In this document: positions 1 to 7,282 of the stretch, piece after piece
Layout of the letters: the number at the start of each line of letters is the position of its first letter
How positions within the stretch are numbered: the first letter of the stretch is position 1
From: an uncultured Collinsella sp.
GTDB lineage: Bacteria > Actinomycetota > Coriobacteriia > Coriobacteriales > Coriobacteriaceae
Assembly: GCA_900544875.1 (NCBI GenBank)
Contig: UQWS01000026.1
Span: forward strand, 1 to 24,916
DNA length: 24,916 nucleotides
Reading direction: 5' to 3'
Notes under the pieces: model-generated
The model's input: only the letters and a program-made list of their open reading frames with translations
Database searches by the model: none
Told to the model about the DNA's origin: nothing
Position numbers and translations under genes: made by a program

Positions 1-39
1 GTGGACGTCGAGGCCGACGAAGGTGGTAGTATCGAGCAT
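1..39 (-). CDS. IS110-family transposase, N-terminal fragment cut by the window edge
   Basis: Read leftward from an ATG at 39-37, the frame gives MLDTTTFVGLDVH and runs off the window edge. The pattern hydrophobic-GLDVH a few residues after the start is typical of the RuvC-like N-terminus of IS110-family DEDD recombinases, where this Asp is the first catalytic acidic residue. A good ribosome binding site (GAAGGGG on the minus strand) lies about six bases upstream of the ATG. Only 13 codons are visible, so intactness cannot be judged. The family catalyses cut-and-paste insertion guided by a structured bridge RNA encoded in a non-coding end of the element. The family call rests on a short motif plus start context. 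Confidence 0.6.
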   Translation of the reverse strand, partial: MLDTTTFVGLDVH

Positions 40-40
40 G

Positions 41-135
41 GGAGCCCCTTCCATGAATGCGGCGTGGCCGCCGCGGCCGGATTAGACACTCACCATTGTC
101 GGCCTAATCCGCGGTCTTTCATGCAGCAGGGGCTC
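41..135 (-). other. Structured non-coding region upstream of the IS110 transposase (candidate bridge-RNA/left end)
   Basis: Three nested complementary segments are visible: GAGCCCC 42-48 with GGGGCTC 129-135, CATGAA 52-57 with TTCATG 118-123, and CGGATTAG 78-85 with CTAATCCG 104-111. Together they form one long interrupted hairpin of about 95 bases ending just upstream of the transposase start. In IS110-group elements the long non-coding end upstream of the transposase encodes the bridge RNA, which has stems with internal loops. Position and shape fit, but the guide loops and the element boundary were not identified. It could instead be a hairpin that controls transposase translation, because it includes the ribosome binding site. 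Confidence 0.4.
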
Positions 136-178
136 TCAATGTTTTTATGTCCTGCTCATATCGTTTCTGCCGGCAGAT

Positions 179-235
179 GGGGACACTCCTTTCCACCTAG
201 TCATTGGGTAGTCATTGGGGACGTTCTTAAACGAC
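179..235 (+). repeat. Dispersed GGGGAC repeat, composite copy
   Basis: GGGGACACTCCTTTCC (179-194) is followed by a full 25-base copy of the dispersed unit (211-235, core GGGGACGTTCTTAAACGAC). The unit is identical over 25 bases to the copy at 24638-24662. The stretch 40-405 has no gene other than the IS110 upstream region and these repeats. Confidence 0.8.
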
Positions 236-239
236 GACC

Positions 240-299
240 ACTCATTGGGGACAGACTTAAATGAGTGGTTTCAGTCATTTAAGTCTGTCCCCAATGAGT
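240..299. repeat. Perfect 25-bp inverted repeat with 10-nt loop
   Basis: Arms 240-264 and 275-299 are exact reverse complements over 25 bases, with the loop GTGGTTTCAG. The arms contain GGGGACAGACTTAA, a relative of the dispersed GGGGAC repeat, so this looks like two inverted copies forming a REPIN-like unit. It has no T-run and is not a canonical intrinsic terminator. Confidence 0.85.
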
Positions 300-405
300 A
301 CCCAATGACTGGTTTGGAAAAAATTGCGCCTGTCGCTTAAAAATAGTTCGCCGGGGTTTACTATTACCCTAGAAAAGTAGCAGAAGGCTAACAACGGGGG
401 ATAGC

Positions 406-1119
406 ATGGCGACAAAGCAAGCCTATGTCCAGGTCAAAGGGCTCAAGAAACACTATGGCGACGGTGATGCGCGCCTGACGGTGCTCGACGGCATCGACAC
501 GTCCATCAACCGCGGCGAGATCTGCGTCATGCTGGGGCCCTCGGGCTCGGGTAAGTCGACCTTTCTCAACCTGATCGGCGGCCTGGAGGATGCCGACGGC
601 GGCTCCATCATGGTGGACGGCTGCGATCTCACGGCGCTCAAGCCCGCCGATCTGGGCGAGTACCGACGCCGCGAGCTGGGCTTTGTCTTCCAGTTCTACA
701 ACCTGGTGCCCGACCTTACTATCAAGGAAAACATCGAGGTCACGGCGCACCTGTCCAAAAAACCGCTCGACGTCGACGATCTGCTGCGCTCGCTGGGCCT
801 CTACGAGCACCGCAACAAGTTTCCGCGCCAGGTCTCAGGCGGCCAGCAGCAGCGCTGCGCCATCGGCCGTGCGCTCGTCAAAAATCCGGGCCTGCTGCTG
901 TGCGATGAGCCCACGGGCGCGCTCGACTACAAGACATCCAAGGAAATCCTGCAGCTCATGGAGGATGTCAATCACGAGTACGGCTGCACCATCATCATTG
1001 TCACCCACAACGCCGCCATCGCGCGCATGGCCAATCGCGTGCTGCGCTTGCGCGACGGGTGCATCGTCGAGGACGAGCTCAACGAGTCGCCCGTCGCGGC
1101 CGCCGAGCTCGATTGGTAG
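406..1119 (+). CDS. ABC transporter ATP-binding protein (MacB/LolD type)
   Basis: The 237-residue protein is a complete single nucleotide-binding domain, the usual length for this family. Walker A GPSGSGKST is at 44-52, the Q-loop Gln about 96 (FQFYNL), signature VSGGQQQR at 143-150, Walker B LLLCDEPTGALD from 163, and the H-loop VTHN near 202. The EPTGALD form is typical of the MacB/LolD/FtsE-like exporter branch. It should energise the FtsX-type permease encoded 8 bases downstream on the cytoplasmic face. The start is the ATG preceded by a CGGGGGA ribosome binding site. The substrate is unknown; Firmicute and actinobacterial relatives often export antimicrobial peptides or lipids, which is inference only. 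Confidence 0.93.
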   Translation: MATKQAYVQVKGLKKHYGDGDARLTVLDGIDTSINRGEICVMLGPSGSGKSTFLNLIGGLEDADGGSIMVDGCDLTALKPADLGEYRRRELGFVFQFYNLVPDLTIKENIEVTAHLSKKPLDVDDLLRSLGLYEHRNKFPRQVSGGQQQRCAIGRALVKNPGLLLCDEPTGALDYKTSKEILQLMEDVNHEYGCTIIIVTHNAAIARMANRVLRLRDGCIVEDELNESPVAAAELDW

Positions 1120-1127
1120 GCGGCGTC

Positions 1128-3794
1128 ATGACACCTCTCGCAAAACGTCTCCCGCGCGAGCTGCGCCGCAATATCGGCAAGTACCTGGGCATCTTTTTGC
1201 TTATGTGCGGGAGCATCGCCCTTACCTCGGGCTTTTTGCTCGCGGCGCATTCCATCGGTTGCCTTATCGACGATATGCGCGATGCGTACACGATTGAGGA
1301 CGGCCGCGTGACCACCTCCTTCGAGGCCACCAAAGACCAGCTCAAGGCAGCCGAGGATGCAGCCGGCGACGTCGGCGGCGTCACGCTCTACAAGAATTTC
1401 TCCATCGACGCCATCATCAAAAAGACCGCCGGCGACGACGGCACCAAGCGCACGTTGCGCACCTATGCGCACCGCACCAAGGTCGATATCGCGTCCTACT
1501 GTAAGGGCAAGGAGCCCAAGACGGACGATGAGGTGGCTATCGACCGCGTTTTTGCCACCAACAACGACCTTGTCGTGGGCGATAAGGTTGAGCTTGAGGG
1601 CCGCACCTACACCATCTGCGGCATCATGACCCAGCCCGATAGCCAGGCGCTGTTCCTCAACAATTCGGACTTTACGGTGAACACCATCACCTATGGTGTG
1701 GCCGAGGTCACCGACGCCGGCTTTGCCGCGCTCGAGGATGCCGGTGGTGCACCTGCCTACACCTACTCCTTTGCTTTTACCGATCGTGACCTCCCCACCG
1801 CGGATCGCATCGATGCGGAGCAGGATATGGTCGAGGCGCTGACCGATGCCGATGCGCGCGTGGACGATCTGATCGACGCCGATTCCAACCAGGGTATTGG
1901 CTACGCGCGCGACGACGTGGACGGCGACTCCATGATGTGGATGACGTTGCTCGACATTATCATCGTGATCATGGCGTTTGTCTTTGTGGTGCTCACCGAC
2001 GCCACCATCGAGGAGGAGAGCGCCATCATTGGCACACTGCTCGCCAGCGGCTATCGCCGCCGCGAGATCGTGCTGCACTACCTGGCACTTCCCGCCATCG
2101 TGGGCGTGCTCGCGGCGCTTTTGGGCACCGCGCTCGGCGTCGCGTTCTTTACCGAGCCCATGCGCGGCCTCTATTATGGTTCGTATAGCCTGCCTCCCTT
2201 CCAGGTGTACTGGAGCTGGGAGATCTTCGTGAAGTGCGCCGTGGTTCCCGCCGCCGCGCTCATCCTCATTACGCTGGTGGGTCTGCTCCGCAAGATGGGC
2301 AAGACTCCGCTGCAGTTTCTCCGTCACGAGGCGAGCGGTAAGTCGGGTACCAAGCGCGGTCTGCAGCTGCCGGAACGCATGGGCTTTGTCTCCCGCTTCC
2401 GCCTGCGCGTCTTCCTGCGCAACCTGGGCAACTTCGCCACGCTTTTCGTGGGCATTGCATTTGCCTCGCTGCTGCTGCTCTTTGGCCTGGCGATTCTGCC
2501 CACGATGACGCACTACGCGGACAACCTCGAGACAAGCCTGGTCGCCGAGCACCAGTACACGCTCAAGGCTCCGCTGGAGCTCGAGGGCACTGCCGAGGAG
2601 CGTGAGCAGTGGTCGGCACTCGAGCGCTTGCAGTCGGTTGACAGCGCGCTGCTCTCCGCCGCTCAGGACGCCAGTGACGAGTTCGATGACGCGGCCGATG
2701 CGGCGCAGACGGCAGCCGATGCCACGACCGCATCTCCGTCTGCCGAGAGCCTGACTGCGGCGCAGGATGCGCTTGCCAAGGTCCAGGACAAGAAGGATGC
2801 GCTCTACATGCGCCTTGACGATCTTGCCGATGCCCTCGGCTGCAACCGCGACGAGACCATCGATTTGATTGACAAGGCCTCTAAGATCGACACCGACAAC
2901 GACGACATCCACCCGGTCAATACGACCGACAACGGCGCGGGCGCAATCGAGCAGGCCGAGAAATATGCCGTTTACCAGCTGCAATACGACCGCGGCGATG
3001 GTAATGGCGAGGAGACGATTTCCGTCTACGGCATCTCGTCCGATTCGCGCTATTGGAAAGACCTCAACGTCGGCGATGGCCGTGTCGTCTTTGGCGGCGG
3101 TCTGCTCGACAAGTTTGGCTGGAGCGAGGGCCAGAAGGTCGAGCTTCGCGACAAGTACGAGGCTCGGGATTATTCTCTTGAGTACGCGGGTAAGGACTGC
3201 ATCTGGGGTTCAAAGTCGGACATGAATATCTATATGAGCATCGATGACTTTAACGAGCTGTTCGGCAACGATGCCGCCTACTTCAACGGCTATGTGAGCG
3301 ACGAGAAGCTCGACCTCGACGCGCGCTACTTTGCCGGCGACACCACGCCCGACGACATGCGCGCCGTGGGTGACCAGTTCATCGGCATGATGAGCGACAT
3401 GATCGGCATGATGGTCGGGCTCGCGGTGTTTATCTTCCTGCTGTTTATGTACCTGCTAACCAAGGCCGTTATCGACCATAGCGCCCGCTCGATCAGCTAT
3501 ATGAAGGTCTTTGGCTATCGCGATGGCGAGATCTCGCATCTGTACATCCGCTCGATCACGCTGTGCGTGGCGGCATCGCTCGTGCTGAGCCTGCCGTTGA
3601 TTATCTGCTCGCTTACGGCTATTTTCCGCTCCATGTTGCTCGCCTATAACGGCAATATCGAGATTTATGTGCCAAGCTGGTCCATGGCGGCGTGCGCAGG
3701 GATCGGCTTTGCAACGTACCTGGTCGTGGCGCTGCTGCACATGCGCTCGATCAAGCGCGTCAGCCTGGCCGAAGCTCTCAAGGTGCAAGAGTAG
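1128..3794 (+). CDS. ABC transporter permease, FtsX/MacB type with two FtsX domains
   Basis: I place the start at the ATG at 1128, giving 888 residues. The frame extends further upstream, but that would overlap the ATPase gene by about 60 bases, whereas this ATG follows its stop by 8 bases. One transmembrane segment at 19-42 is followed by an extracytoplasmic region, then a first FtsX block with about three segments (270-390, including the GTLLASGYRRREI coupling region). A further segment lies near 432-458, then a large extracytoplasmic part with an Ala/Asp-rich coiled-coil-like stretch (about 505-600). The second FtsX block is 758-888 (MKVFGYRDGEI). About eight membrane segments in total. 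It forms the membrane channel with the preceding ATPase. Substrate unknown. Confidence 0.92.
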   Translation: MTPLAKRLPRELRRNIGKYLGIFLLMCGSIALTSGFLLAAHSIGCLIDDMRDAYTIEDGRVTTSFEATKDQLKAAEDAAGDVGGVTLYKNFSIDAIIKKTAGDDGTKRTLRTYAHRTKVDIASYCKGKEPKTDDEVAIDRVFATNNDLVVGDKVELEGRTYTICGIMTQPDSQALFLNNSDFTVNTITYGVAEVTDAGFAALEDAGGAPAYTYSFAFTDRDLPTADRIDAEQDMVEALTDADARVDDLIDADSNQGIGYARDDVDGDSMMWMTLLDIIIVIMAFVFVVLTDATIEEESAIIGTLLASGYRRREIVLHYLALPAIVGVLAALLGTALGVAFFTEPMRGLYYGSYSLPPFQVYWSWEIFVKCAVVPAAALILITLVGLLRKMGKTPLQFLRHEASGKSGTKRGLQLPERMGFVSRFRLRVFLRNLGNFATLFVGIAFASLLLLFGLAILPTMTHYADNLETSLVAEHQYTLKAPLELEGTAEEREQWSALERLQSVDSALLSAAQDASDEFDDAADAAQTAADATTASPSAESLTAAQDALAKVQDKKDALYMRLDDLADALGCNRDETIDLIDKASKIDTDNDDIHPVNTTDNGAGAIEQAEKYAVYQLQYDRGDGNGEETISVYGISSDSRYWKDLNVGDGRVVFGGGLLDKFGWSEGQKVELRDKYEARDYSLEYAGKDCIWGSKSDMNIYMSIDDFNELFGNDAAYFNGYVSDEKLDLDARYFAGDTTPDDMRAVGDQFIGMMSDMIGMMVGLAVFIFLLFMYLLTKAVIDHSARSISYMKVFGYRDGEISHLYIRSITLCVAASLVLSLPLIICSLTAIFRSMLLAYNGNIEIYVPSWSMAACAGIGFATYLVVALLHMRSIKRVSLAEALKVQE

Positions 3795-3911
3795 CCATCG
3801 GGGACGTTCTTAAACGACTAGTCATCGGGGACTGTCTTTGCCGGATCGCCGGCTCGCCGGCCGGGCTGGCAAGGACTGTCCCTGGCGGCACTCATGTCTG
3901 TCCCCAATGAG
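3794..3911. repeat. Dispersed GGGGAC repeat, compound copy with internal palindrome
   Basis: The 25-base unit (3794-3818) starts on the last base of the permease stop codon. A second unit, GGGGACTGTCTTTGCC, follows, and an inverted relative (reverse complement GGGACAGTCCTTGCC) lies beyond a GC-rich centre, so the two can pair. A further inverted fragment ends in TGTCCCCAATGAGT. The whole region between the ABC operon and the DUF362 promoter is repeat. Confidence 0.75.
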
Positions 3912-3927
3912 TGGCCAGGTGCGGCGC

Positions 3928-3958
3928 TTGACTTCAACCCCGCTTTAACGGGTACCAT
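3928..3958 (+). promoter_or_regulatory. Candidate promoter of the DUF362 gene
   Basis: TTGACT (3928-3933) and TACCAT (3953-3958) are separated by 19 bases, just outside the repeat and 43 bases before the start codon. The spacing is slightly long, so this is a moderate call. Confidence 0.4.
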
Positions 3959-4000
3959 CCTCTATGTCTGTAACGCCATATAGACCGAGGGGAAATATCT

Positions 4001-5206
4001 ATGACCGCAACTGCACCTGTCGCACCCGCCAAGGTGTACTTCACCAACCTGCGCACGCATGCTCGCGAGAGCCAGCTCGACAAGCTCAAGCGCCTCGTCC
4101 GTCGCGCTGGTATTGAGCAGATCGACTTTGAGAACAAGTTCGTCGCCATCAAGATTCACTTTGGCGAGCTGGGCAATCTGAGCTTTTTGCGCCCCAACTA
4201 CGCCCGCGCCGTCGCGGATGTCGTGAAGGAGCTGGGCGGCAAGCCCTTCCTCACCGACTGCAACACGCTCTACGTCGGTAGCCGCAAAAACGCGCTCGAG
4301 CACATCGACACCGCCTACCAGAACGGCTTTACCCCGTACGCCACGGGCTGCCAGATCATCATCGCCGACGGCCTCAAGGGCACCGACGAGGCGCTCGTCC
4401 CGGTCGAGGGCGGTGAGTACGTGCGCGAGGCCAAGATCGGCCAGGCGCTCATGGATGCCGACATCGTGATCAGCCTCACGCACTTTAAGGGTCATGAGCA
4501 GGCTGGCTTTGGCGGCGCCATGAAGAACCTGGGCATGGGCGGCGGCAGCCGTGCCGGCAAGATGGAGCAGCATGCTGCCGGCAAGCCAAGCGTCGATACC
4601 ACCAACTGCGTTGGCTGCCGTGCCTGCGAGAAGATATGCGCGCACAGCGCCATCACGTTTGACGGTACGCGTGAGCGCGAGCTTGCCAACGGCAGCACTC
4701 GCACGGTTCACGTGGCTGCCATCGACCACGATCGCTGCGTGGGCTGCGGACGCTGCATTGCGGCGTGCAACCAGGACTGCATCAAGCCCGACTATGATGC
4801 CGCGGCCGACGTACTCAACTACAAGATCGCCGAGTACACCAAAGCCGTCGTTGACGGCCGCCCGAGCTTCCACATCTCGCTTGCCATGGATATCAGCCCC
4901 AACTGCGACTGCCATCCCGAAAACGACACGCCTATCGTCAACGATATCGGCATGTTCGCGAGCTTCGACCCGGTCGCCATCGACCAGGCCTGCGCCGACG
5001 CCGTCCTGGCGTCCGAGCCGCTGCCTAACACCGAGCTTACCGACAGCGCGGCCAAGATGGAGCATAATCACGAGCATCTGGAGGGCGAGCAGGCCAAGGA
5101 TCCCTTCTGCATCACGCATCCCGACACCGACTGGCGCGCGTGCATCGCGCATGCCGAGAAGATCGGCCTGGGCACGAGCAAGTACGAGCTCATCGAGGTC
5201 AAGTAG
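4001..5206 (+). CDS. DUF362 domain protein with two 4Fe-4S clusters
   Basis: The 401-residue protein has an N-terminal DUF362 region (about 10-195; KIHFGELGN, DCNTLYVGSR, LTHFKGHEQAGFGG). A ferredoxin-like insert carries two CxxCxxCxxxC motifs: Cys 203/206/209/213 and Cys 246/249/252/256, followed by the rest of the DUF362 domain (FDPVAIDQACAD). This arrangement is common in anaerobes, where the proteins are annotated as iron-sulfur or ferredoxin-like proteins of unknown reaction. No signal peptide is seen, so it is probably a cytoplasmic electron-transfer or redox protein. The start has an AGGGGA ribosome binding site. It is a monocistronic unit between its own promoter and a terminator. Confidence 0.92.
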   Translation: MTATAPVAPAKVYFTNLRTHARESQLDKLKRLVRRAGIEQIDFENKFVAIKIHFGELGNLSFLRPNYARAVADVVKELGGKPFLTDCNTLYVGSRKNALEHIDTAYQNGFTPYATGCQIIIADGLKGTDEALVPVEGGEYVREAKIGQALMDADIVISLTHFKGHEQAGFGGAMKNLGMGGGSRAGKMEQHAAGKPSVDTTNCVGCRACEKICAHSAITFDGTRERELANGSTRTVHVAAIDHDRCVGCGRCIAACNQDCIKPDYDAAADVLNYKIAEYTKAVVDGRPSFHISLAMDISPNCDCHPENDTPIVNDIGMFASFDPVAIDQACADAVLASEPLPNTELTDSAAKMEHNHEHLEGEQAKDPFCITHPDTDWRACIAHAEKIGLGTSKYELIEVK

Positions 5207-5253
5207 CACCTAACCATTGGACATATCAAGCGCTTTTGTAGTGCAACGTTAGT

Positions 5254-5292
5254 AAAAGCCGCCCGCGAGCACAGTGCCCACGGGCGGCTTTT
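5254..5292. terminator. Bidirectional intrinsic terminator
   Basis: AAAAGCCGCCCG (5254-5265) pairs perfectly with CGGGCGGCTTTT (5281-5292) around a 15-base loop. The A-tract and T-tract sit on opposite sides, so it can stop both the DUF362 transcript and the convergent hydrolase transcript. Confidence 0.9.
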
Positions 5293-5338
5293 CGGAAGTG
5301 CTAGGGAGTCAGATAGACCAGTAAACCGTGCTATTTGC

Positions 5339-6304
5339 CTAAAAATACTCGCCGAGGAAGTCGTCGACCGTATTCCAGTAGAGCTCGGGGTCGACTTGCG
5401 CGCTCTTGGCGTGGGTGGCGCCGTGGATAGTGAGCTTCTGTTTAACCTTGCTGGCGCACGCCTCGTAGTTTTGGTCGAGCATGCTGTACGGTACAAAGGT
5501 GTCTTGGTCACCGTGGATAAAAAGCATGGGAACCGTCGCGCGCTTGAGCTGTTCCACGCTGCTCGCCTTATGAAAGTCGTAGCCTGCGCGCACGTTGCAC
5601 ACCAAGTTTGCTACATCGAGCAAGGGAAAGCTGGGCAGCCCGAACACGTCCTTGAGCTGCAGAGAAAACTCGTCCCAAACACTCGTATAACCACAGTCTT
5701 CGATAATGCATTTCACGTTTGCGGGCAGAGATTCCCCCGCGACGTCCATGGCGGTTGCCGCACCCATCGACTCGCCAAAGACCAGGATGCGCGCCTCGGG
5801 GTCAGCCTGAACGATCCGCCCAATCCATGCAACGACATCGAGCCGCTCGGGCCAGCCCATGCCGATATAGTCGCCGCCGGAGCGCTCGTGGGCGCGGGCG
5901 GCGGGTGCGAGTACGTTCATGCCGCGGTCGTGGAATCGTTTGACGTATCGGGCCATGCCGATGGGCTCGTCGGTATATCCATGCAGGCAGACGGCGTAAT
6001 CGTGGGTGTTCTCCGAGGCGGCAAAATACCAAGCGGAGAGCTCGGTTCCGTCATCTGCGGTGAGGCTGCTGCTCTCGCGATTCTTTTTAAACCATGCCCG
6101 CGCCTCGGTGTCCTCGGCATCCGGCTGCTCACCTTCTTTGTCGTCCTTGCCGTCCTGCATCATCTTCATGGTGTATGGCGCGCGGGGATTCAGCGCGAAG
6201 TCAAACAGAAAGTTGCCGGCAAATCCGAACAGCGCAATGACAACCACCAGTGCAACGATGCCGGCTATCTTGAGCTTTCGATGGGAATGTGCGTTTTGAG
6301 CCAT
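5339..6304 (-). CDS. Membrane-anchored alpha/beta hydrolase
   Basis: The 321-residue protein begins with a basic stretch and one hydrophobic segment (about 12-33), a signal anchor placing the hydrolase outside the membrane. The alpha/beta-hydrolase fold follows: oxyanion region LHGYTDE (107-113), nucleophile elbow GESMG with Ser179, acid Asp268 in HGDQDTFVP, and His298 in GATHAKS. It resembles the BAAT/acyl-CoA-thioesterase-like and YqkD/YfhR families of serine hydrolases with unknown substrate. An acidic linker (51-66) separates anchor and enzyme. The AGGAG ribosome binding site at 6312-6316 (minus strand) supports the start. It is convergent with the DUF362 gene and divergent from the hemolysin-III gene. 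Confidence 0.9.
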   Translation of the reverse strand: MAQNAHSHRKLKIAGIVALVVVIALFGFAGNFLFDFALNPRAPYTMKMMQDGKDDKEGEQPDAEDTEARAWFKKNRESSSLTADDGTELSAWYFAASENTHDYAVCLHGYTDEPIGMARYVKRFHDRGMNVLAPAARAHERSGGDYIGMGWPERLDVVAWIGRIVQADPEARILVFGESMGAATAMDVAGESLPANVKCIIEDCGYTSVWDEFSLQLKDVFGLPSFPLLDVANLVCNVRAGYDFHKASSVEQLKRATVPMLFIHGDQDTFVPYSMLDQNYEACASKVKQKLTIHGATHAKSAQVDPELYWNTVDDFLGEYF

Positions 6305-6325
6305 GCGGTATTCTCCTATAAGATG

Positions 6326-6382
6326 TTAATACATCAACATTTAATGCAAGCGCATTATGGACGTTCACCGTTGATGCGTCAA
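6326..6382. promoter_or_regulatory. Two related 12-bp palindromic motifs in the divergent intergenic region
   Basis: TTGATGTATTAA on the minus strand (6326-6337) and TTGATGCGTCAA on the plus strand (6371-6382) share the form TTGATGYRTYAA and lie 45 bases apart, between two divergent starts. They look like a pair of operator half-systems for one regulator. No protein was assigned. Confidence 0.35.
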
Positions 6383-6425
6383 CAGGCAAAGAATGGGTAA
6401 ACAAAGGGTCACGTATGGTGCAAAT

Positions 6426-6455
6426 TTCGCACGCACCCAGACGCTTTGATATAGT
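6426..6455 (+). promoter_or_regulatory. Candidate promoter of the hemolysin-III family gene
   Basis: TTCGCA (6426-6431) and TATAGT (6450-6455) are 18 bases apart, with the start codon 36 bases downstream of the -10 element. Confidence 0.5.
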
Positions 6456-6490
6456 GTTGAGAACTCTTTACGTTGGAGGATGTAACCGGC

Positions 6491-7174
6491 ATGTCCGATT
6501 CGAGCGACAGTTCTAAACCGCGACCCAAGGCCGCGGCCGTTCCACACTACACGGTGGGCGAGGAGATCATGAACTCCGTCACCCATGGTGTCGGCTGCCT
6601 GCTGGGTATCGCGGGCCTGGTGCTCCTGATCGTATTCGCTGCCCTGCGCGGCGGAGGCCCGGCCCACATGGCCGCGGCGATTGTCTATGGCGTCAGTATC
6701 ATCCTCGAATACTTGGCCTCCACGCTCTATCACGCGATTCAGCCTGCGCGCGCCAAGCGCGTGTTTCGCATCATCGACCACAGCTGCATCTACCTGCTCA
6801 TAGCCGGCAGCTATACGCCGTTTTGCCTCATCACGCTCGCAAACGACGGTGGTCCCGTGCTGTTCTTTGCCGTATGGGCCATCGCCATCGTCGGGATTGC
6901 CCTCGAGTGCTTTTTGCGCGAGCGCCAGCCGCATTGGGTAAGCGGCCTGGTCTATCTGCTGATGGGCTGGCTCGTCGTCTTTAAGCTACCCGAGCTCGTG
7001 TCGCTGCTCAACCCCGTGGCACTTGCCCTGCTCGCCGTCGGCGGCGTGTGCTATACCGTGGGCGTGCCGTTCTATATCGCGAAAAACGTGCGCTATCTGC
7101 ACAGTGTTTTCCACTTGTGGGTGCTCGCCGGCAGCATCTTCCAGTTCATGGCGGTGATCTTCTTCGTAATCTAG
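6491..7174 (+). CDS. Hemolysin III / PAQR-family membrane protein (YqfA/TrhA-like)
   Basis: From the ATG at 6491 (GGAGGA ribosome binding site at 6475-6480) the product is 227 residues with about seven transmembrane segments, the normal size for bacterial hemolysin-III proteins. Conserved family features are EEIMNSVTHGVG near the N-terminus, the Ser and His of ASTLYHAIQPA, the Asp/His of FRIIDHSCIYLLIAGSYTPF, and the C-terminal HSVFHLWVLAGS. These His/Asp/Ser residues form the metal site of the PAQR superfamily. In E. coli and other bacteria relatives affect membrane energetics or fluidity homeostasis; true haemolytic activity is rarely established. An upstream in-frame TTG at 6473 would remove the ribosome binding site, so it was not used. 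Confidence 0.92.
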   Translation: MSDSSDSSKPRPKAAAVPHYTVGEEIMNSVTHGVGCLLGIAGLVLLIVFAALRGGGPAHMAAAIVYGVSIILEYLASTLYHAIQPARAKRVFRIIDHSCIYLLIAGSYTPFCLITLANDGGPVLFFAVWAIAIVGIALECFLRERQPHWVSGLVYLLMGWLVVFKLPELVSLLNPVALALLAVGGVCYTVGVPFYIAKNVRYLHSVFHLWVLAGSIFQFMAVIFFVI

Positions 7175-7282
7175 CGACCGCGCCCACGGCCCCGCTCACA
7201 CGGGCGACCGGCGCAATTGCCCTATCCGCCACCTACGCTTACGACCTGACGTCCCGAATCTTGGAGGTTCGAGAAACTCCCG

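Noticed and set aside
1..264. Rightward 87-codon frame starting GTG at 1
   Set aside because: It is antisense to the IS110 start, runs through the hairpin region and ends in repeat units; no domain or ribosome binding site.
972..2984. Long minus-strand frame of 670 codons opposite the ABC permease
   Set aside because: It is a GC-rich shadow of the permease gene: composition is Arg/Gly/His-rich with no domains, while the plus-strand frame has clear FtsX features.
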